Below, one piece after another: positions 61,408-64,000 of a DNA stretch of 64,000 nt (the stretch's first letter is position 1; each line of letters begins with the position of its first letter). The position numbers were made by a program, and so were the translations under genes. Under the pieces are notes generated by a model that was given only the letters and a program-made list of their open reading frames with translations, was not told where the DNA came from and did no database searches. Source of the stretch: Phytohabitans aurantiacus. GTDB lineage: Bacteria; Actinomycetota; Actinomycetes; Mycobacteriales; Micromonosporaceae. The stretch is taken from positions 97,031-161,030 of the forward strand of contig NZ_BSDI01000005.1 of assembly GCF_027923225.1 (NCBI RefSeq), in the 5' to 3' direction.

Positions 61408-62718
61408 ATGAGGACTCAGAAGCACCGTGTGGTGGTCGTCGGCGCCGGGTTCGGCGGCCTGTTCGCCACCAAGACCCTGCGCCGGGCACCCGCGTCGGTG
61501 ACGCTGATCAACGGCACGACGTACCACCTGTTCGAGCCGCTGCTCTACCAGGTCGCGACCGGCATCCTCTCCGAGGGCGAGGTGGCCCTGCCGATCCGCG
61601 AGATCTTCCGCGGCCACGACAACCTCGACATCAAACTCGGCTGGGTGACCGATGTGGACGTCGCGGAGAAGGCGGTGCTCGTCAGCGCACCGGACGGCCG
61701 CGAGCGGCGGGTGCCGTACGACTCGCTGATCGTCGCCGCCGGCGCCAGCAACTCGTACTTCGGCAACGACGGCTTCGCCGAGCACGCGCCGTCGCTGAAG
61801 AACATCGACGACGCGCTGGAACTGCGCAGCCGCATATTCCACGCGTTCGAGATGGCCGAGCTCGAAGAGGACCCGGCGGCTCGCCAGCGCTGGCTCACCT
61901 TCATACTCATCGGCGCCGGCCCCACGGGCGTGGAGATGGCCGGACAGATCGCCGAGCTCGCACACCGCGCCCTGAAGGGCCAGTACCGCCACGCCGACCT
62001 CGCCAAGACCCGCATCATCCTGGTCGACGCCGCCGACCGCGTCCTGCCCGCCTTCGACCCGCCGATGTCGCGCGACGCCCTTCGCCAACTGTCCACAATG
62101 GGCGTCGACGTGCGCCTGAACACCCGCGTCGTCGACGTGGACGCCGAGGGCGTGAAAATGGAGACCGCGGACGGCACCGAACGCGTCGAGGGATACACCA
62201 AAATCTGGGCGGCCGGCGTGGCCGCACCCGCGCTCGGCCAGCGCCTCGCCGCGGCCACCGGCGCCGAAACCGACCGCGCCAGCCGCATCCGCGTCAACCC
62301 GGACCTCACCATCCCGGGACACCCCGAGATCTTCGTCGTCGGCGACATGGCGGCTTCGAATCTGCCCGGCGTCGCCCAGGTCGCCATGCAAGGCGGCCGC
62401 TACGCCGCCCGCGTCATCAAGGGACGCCTGGCCGGGCGACCGCTGACCAAGCCTTTCCGGTACTTCGACAAAGGCAACATGGCCACCATCAGCCGCTTCT
62501 CGGCGGTGGCAAACGTTGGCAGACTGCACTTCCGCGGAGTGCTCGGCTGGCTGATGTGGCTCGCCGTGCACCTGTTCTACTTGATCGGCTTCAAGAACAA
62601 GGTCACGACGCTCATGCACTGGGTGGTGAGCTTCCTGGGTCGCGGCCGCCCGCAACGCGTAGCCACCACCCAACAAATCAACGCCCGCAACGCCCTAACC
62701 CGCCCCACCCCGCCGTAA
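61408..62718 (+). CDS. ndh: Type II NADH dehydrogenase (NDH-2)
   Basis: A 436-residue flavoprotein that oxidises NADH and reduces quinone without proton pumping. FAD fold VVVVGAGFGGLFATKTL, NADH fold ILIGAGPTGVEMAG and the FAD end motif VVGDMAA; the C-terminal segment WLMWLAVHLFYLIGF is the membrane anchor. I start at ATG 61408; an in-frame start at 61267 adds 47 residues that do not look like the family. Diverges from the lactonase operon. Confidence 0.92.
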   Translation: MRTQKHRVVVVGAGFGGLFATKTLRRAPASVTLINGTTYHLFEPLLYQVATGILSEGEVALPIREIFRGHDNLDIKLGWVTDVDVAEKAVLVSAPDGRERRVPYDSLIVAAGASNSYFGNDGFAEHAPSLKNIDDALELRSRIFHAFEMAELEEDPAARQRWLTFILIGAGPTGVEMAGQIAELAHRALKGQYRHADLAKTRIILVDAADRVLPAFDPPMSRDALRQLSTMGVDVRLNTRVVDVDAEGVKMETADGTERVEGYTKIWAAGVAAPALGQRLAAATGAETDRASRIRVNPDLTIPGHPEIFVVGDMAASNLPGVAQVAMQGGRYAARVIKGRLAGRPLTKPFRYFDKGNMATISRFSAVANVGRLHFRGVLGWLMWLAVHLFYLIGFKNKVTTLMHWVVSFLGRGRPQRVATTQQINARNALTRPTPP

Positions 62719-62763
62719 CCCCCGCCCCTCCCCGCCCCGTGCCCAGCGCCCGACCCCACGCCC

Positions 62764-62886
62764 CGCGCACCGCATCGCGCACGACCCCCGCGCACCGCAT
62801 CGCGCACGACCCCCGCGCACCGCATCGCGCACGACCCCCGCGCACCGCATCGCGCACGACCCCCGCGCACCGCGCCGCGCGGGCCC
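62764..62886. repeat. 25-bp tandem repeat, about five copies
   Basis: The unit CGCGCACCGCATCGCGCA followed by CGACCCC occurs as four identical copies from 62764 to 62863, plus a degenerate fifth. No spacers, so not CRISPR. It lies in the 390-base gap 62719-63108, which also holds the dispersed repeat and no gene I can support. Confidence 0.9.
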
Positions 62887-62895
62887 CCCGCACCG

Positions 62896-62978
62896 TCGAT
62901 CAAGGGCGAACGCACGTGGTTGGATCTCTTCTCCGCGTGCATTCGCCCTCGATCCATGCGGATCTCCTTGATCGACGG
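62896..62978 (+). repeat. Dispersed palindromic repeat, copy A
   Basis: An 83-bp element with imperfect inverted arms (GATCAAGGGCGAACGCACG and CGTGCATTCGCCCTCGATC) and a third arm CCTTGATCGAC. Copy B is on the opposite strand at 47856-47938. Confidence 0.8.
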
Positions 62979-63108
62979 CCGGGGCACATCGCCGCGGAAA
63001 CAGGCCCCAGCCCAACCAAGCAGGCCAACTTTTTCGTCGACCGGCGTGTCGGCCGGCGTGTCGCCTGGCGGGGCAACGATCACCGCACAAACGTACGAGA
63101 ATCAATGT

Positions 63109-64000
63109 GTGCGGGAAACGTTGGAGCAGCTCAGGGAGATCGCCGGCCAGTGCGCCGGCACCCCGGTCTGGTCGCTGCCCGACACCGACCTCATCGACGC
63201 CCTCCACACCGTCCACGACGCGCAGCAGATACTCGCCGCCACCACACTCCACCTCATCCGCGAAATCGAAGGCCGCAACCTGCCCATCGCCCAAGAGGCC
63301 GCCAGCACCGCCGTCTGGCTCCGCGAACAGCTACATGTCAGCATCAATACCGCCCGCCGCACGGTCGACCTGGCCCAGGCGTTGGATAGGCGGCCGGTGC
63401 TGGACGCGGCACTGTCGAGCGGCGCTATCAACGTCGAACAAGCCCACATCGTCGCCAAGACCGTTCACGACCTGGCCGACGAGAATCCGGCGGATGTGGT
63501 GGACCTGGCCGAGAAAACGTTGATCGCGGACTTCGCAGACTGGGAGCCGGCCACCTTCCGCAAAGCCGCACAACGGATCCTGGCACATGTGGCACCAGAA
63601 ATGGCCGACGAAGCCGACCGACGCGCCACCGAACGAGACGAGAAACGCGCCCAACGGACACGGGCGTTCACCCTGACCAACAACGGCGACGGCCGCTACC
63701 GAGTCACCGGCTGGCTCGACGCCGAAGCCGCCGCCATCGTCAACGCCGCCCTCGACCCACTATGCAAACCCGACCTCGAACGCACACCCGCCCAACGCCG
63801 CGCCGACGCACTCGTCGAGGTATGCCGGCTGGCCCTACGCACCGAACAGCTACCGGACAACGGCGGAGACCGGCCACAGGTCGCGGTCACCGTGCCGTAC
63901 GACGTCGTGCGTAAAGAACTGGGCGTCGGGCAGCTCGACACCGGCGAACGACTCACCGCGGAGCAGGTGCGACGGCTGGCCTGCGACGCCCACATCCTGC
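63109..64000 (+). CDS. DUF222/13E12-family HNH endonuclease-type protein, 5' part
   Basis: The 297 visible residues are the DUF222 domain of the actinobacterial 13E12 family, including TAVWLREQLHVSINTARRTV, SSGAINVEQAHIVA and WLDAEAAAIVNAALDPL. The HNH motif, expected near residue 350-400, lies beyond the window. GTG 63109 gives the family start VRETLEQLREIA; no strong ribosome site. Members occur in many copies per genome and behave like mobile or repeated genes; function is unclear. Codon use is slightly less GC-rich than neighbours, consistent with that. Confidence 0.88.
   Translation, partial: MRETLEQLREIAGQCAGTPVWSLPDTDLIDALHTVHDAQQILAATTLHLIREIEGRNLPIAQEAASTAVWLREQLHVSINTARRTVDLAQALDRRPVLDAALSSGAINVEQAHIVAKTVHDLADENPADVVDLAEKTLIADFADWEPATFRKAAQRILAHVAPEMADEADRRATERDEKRAQRTRAFTLTNNGDGRYRVTGWLDAEAAAIVNAALDPLCKPDLERTPAQRRADALVEVCRLALRTEQLPDNGGDRPQVAVTVPYDVVRKELGVGQLDTGERLTAEQVRRLACDAHIL

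Noticed and set aside
62764..62886. Possible CRISPR array
   Set aside because: The 25-bp units are directly adjacent with no spacers and there are no cas genes.
62577..63294. Minus-strand frames across 62577-63294
   Set aside because: They translate the tandem and dispersed repeats (Arg/Cys/Ala repeats); not protein-like.

Overview
The window is high-GC DNA with many GTG starts and genes packed in translationally coupled operons. Together with a DUF222/13E12-type HNH protein, a nitrate/nitrite-sensing-type histidine kinase and a large NRPS, this points to an actinomycete. Micromonosporaceae is my best guess, but no rRNA or tRNA gene is present to confirm it.

Left third (1-26763): a nonribosomal lipopeptide-type locus. 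A fatty-acyl-AMP ligase runs off the left edge. A four-module NRPS (C-A-T / C-A-T / C-A-T-E / C-A-T-TE, 4740 aa) is followed in the same operon by an MbtH-like protein and a membrane-anchored von Willebrand A protein. A divergent MMPL-type exporter lies beside the NRPS start. A secreted SGNH hydrolase and two tandem PucR-type regulators sit between. The NRPS starts with an EntF-like condensation domain and modules 2 and 4 carry a phenylalanine code, so the likely product is an acylated tetrapeptide X-Phe-D-(Thr-like)-Phe. A sensor kinase and a secreted type-B carboxylesterase follow.

Middle (27059-39748): a small secreted alanine-rich protein, then a three-gene two-component operon (Cys-tailed unknown protein, histidine kinase, NarL-type regulator). 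Next is a tight nine-gene operon at 30594-37317 built around an AvrD-family protein, with a KAS III, a lone ACP, a P-loop ATPase, an FAD monooxygenase, a SnoaL-like protein, a carboxymuconolactone-decarboxylase-like protein and an MFS exporter. AvrD makes syringolide elicitors in Pseudomonas syringae, so this is a candidate small-molecule or signal pathway. A lipoprotein and a secreted RCC1 propeller follow.

Right half (39830-64000): an L-fucose-type operon (fucD plus ABC importer) with a palindromic operator; a chloramphenicol phosphotransferase homologue; remnants of secreted TAP-type hydrolases; a group of small genes including a divergent hydrolase/HTH pair with apparently leaderless promoters; then a long sugar-acid operon (lactonase, ABC importer, two beta-hydroxyacid dehydrogenases, 5-ketogluconate-type SDR, idonate-type dehydrogenase) with an IclR regulator and a 2-hydroxyacid dehydrogenase. 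A near-identical 24-bp site lies at both promoters of this region. A type II NADH dehydrogenase, repeat-rich spacer DNA and a truncated DUF222 gene end the window.

Hairpin terminators with a shared GGGCGTCCC core and an 83-bp dispersed palindromic repeat recur through the window.
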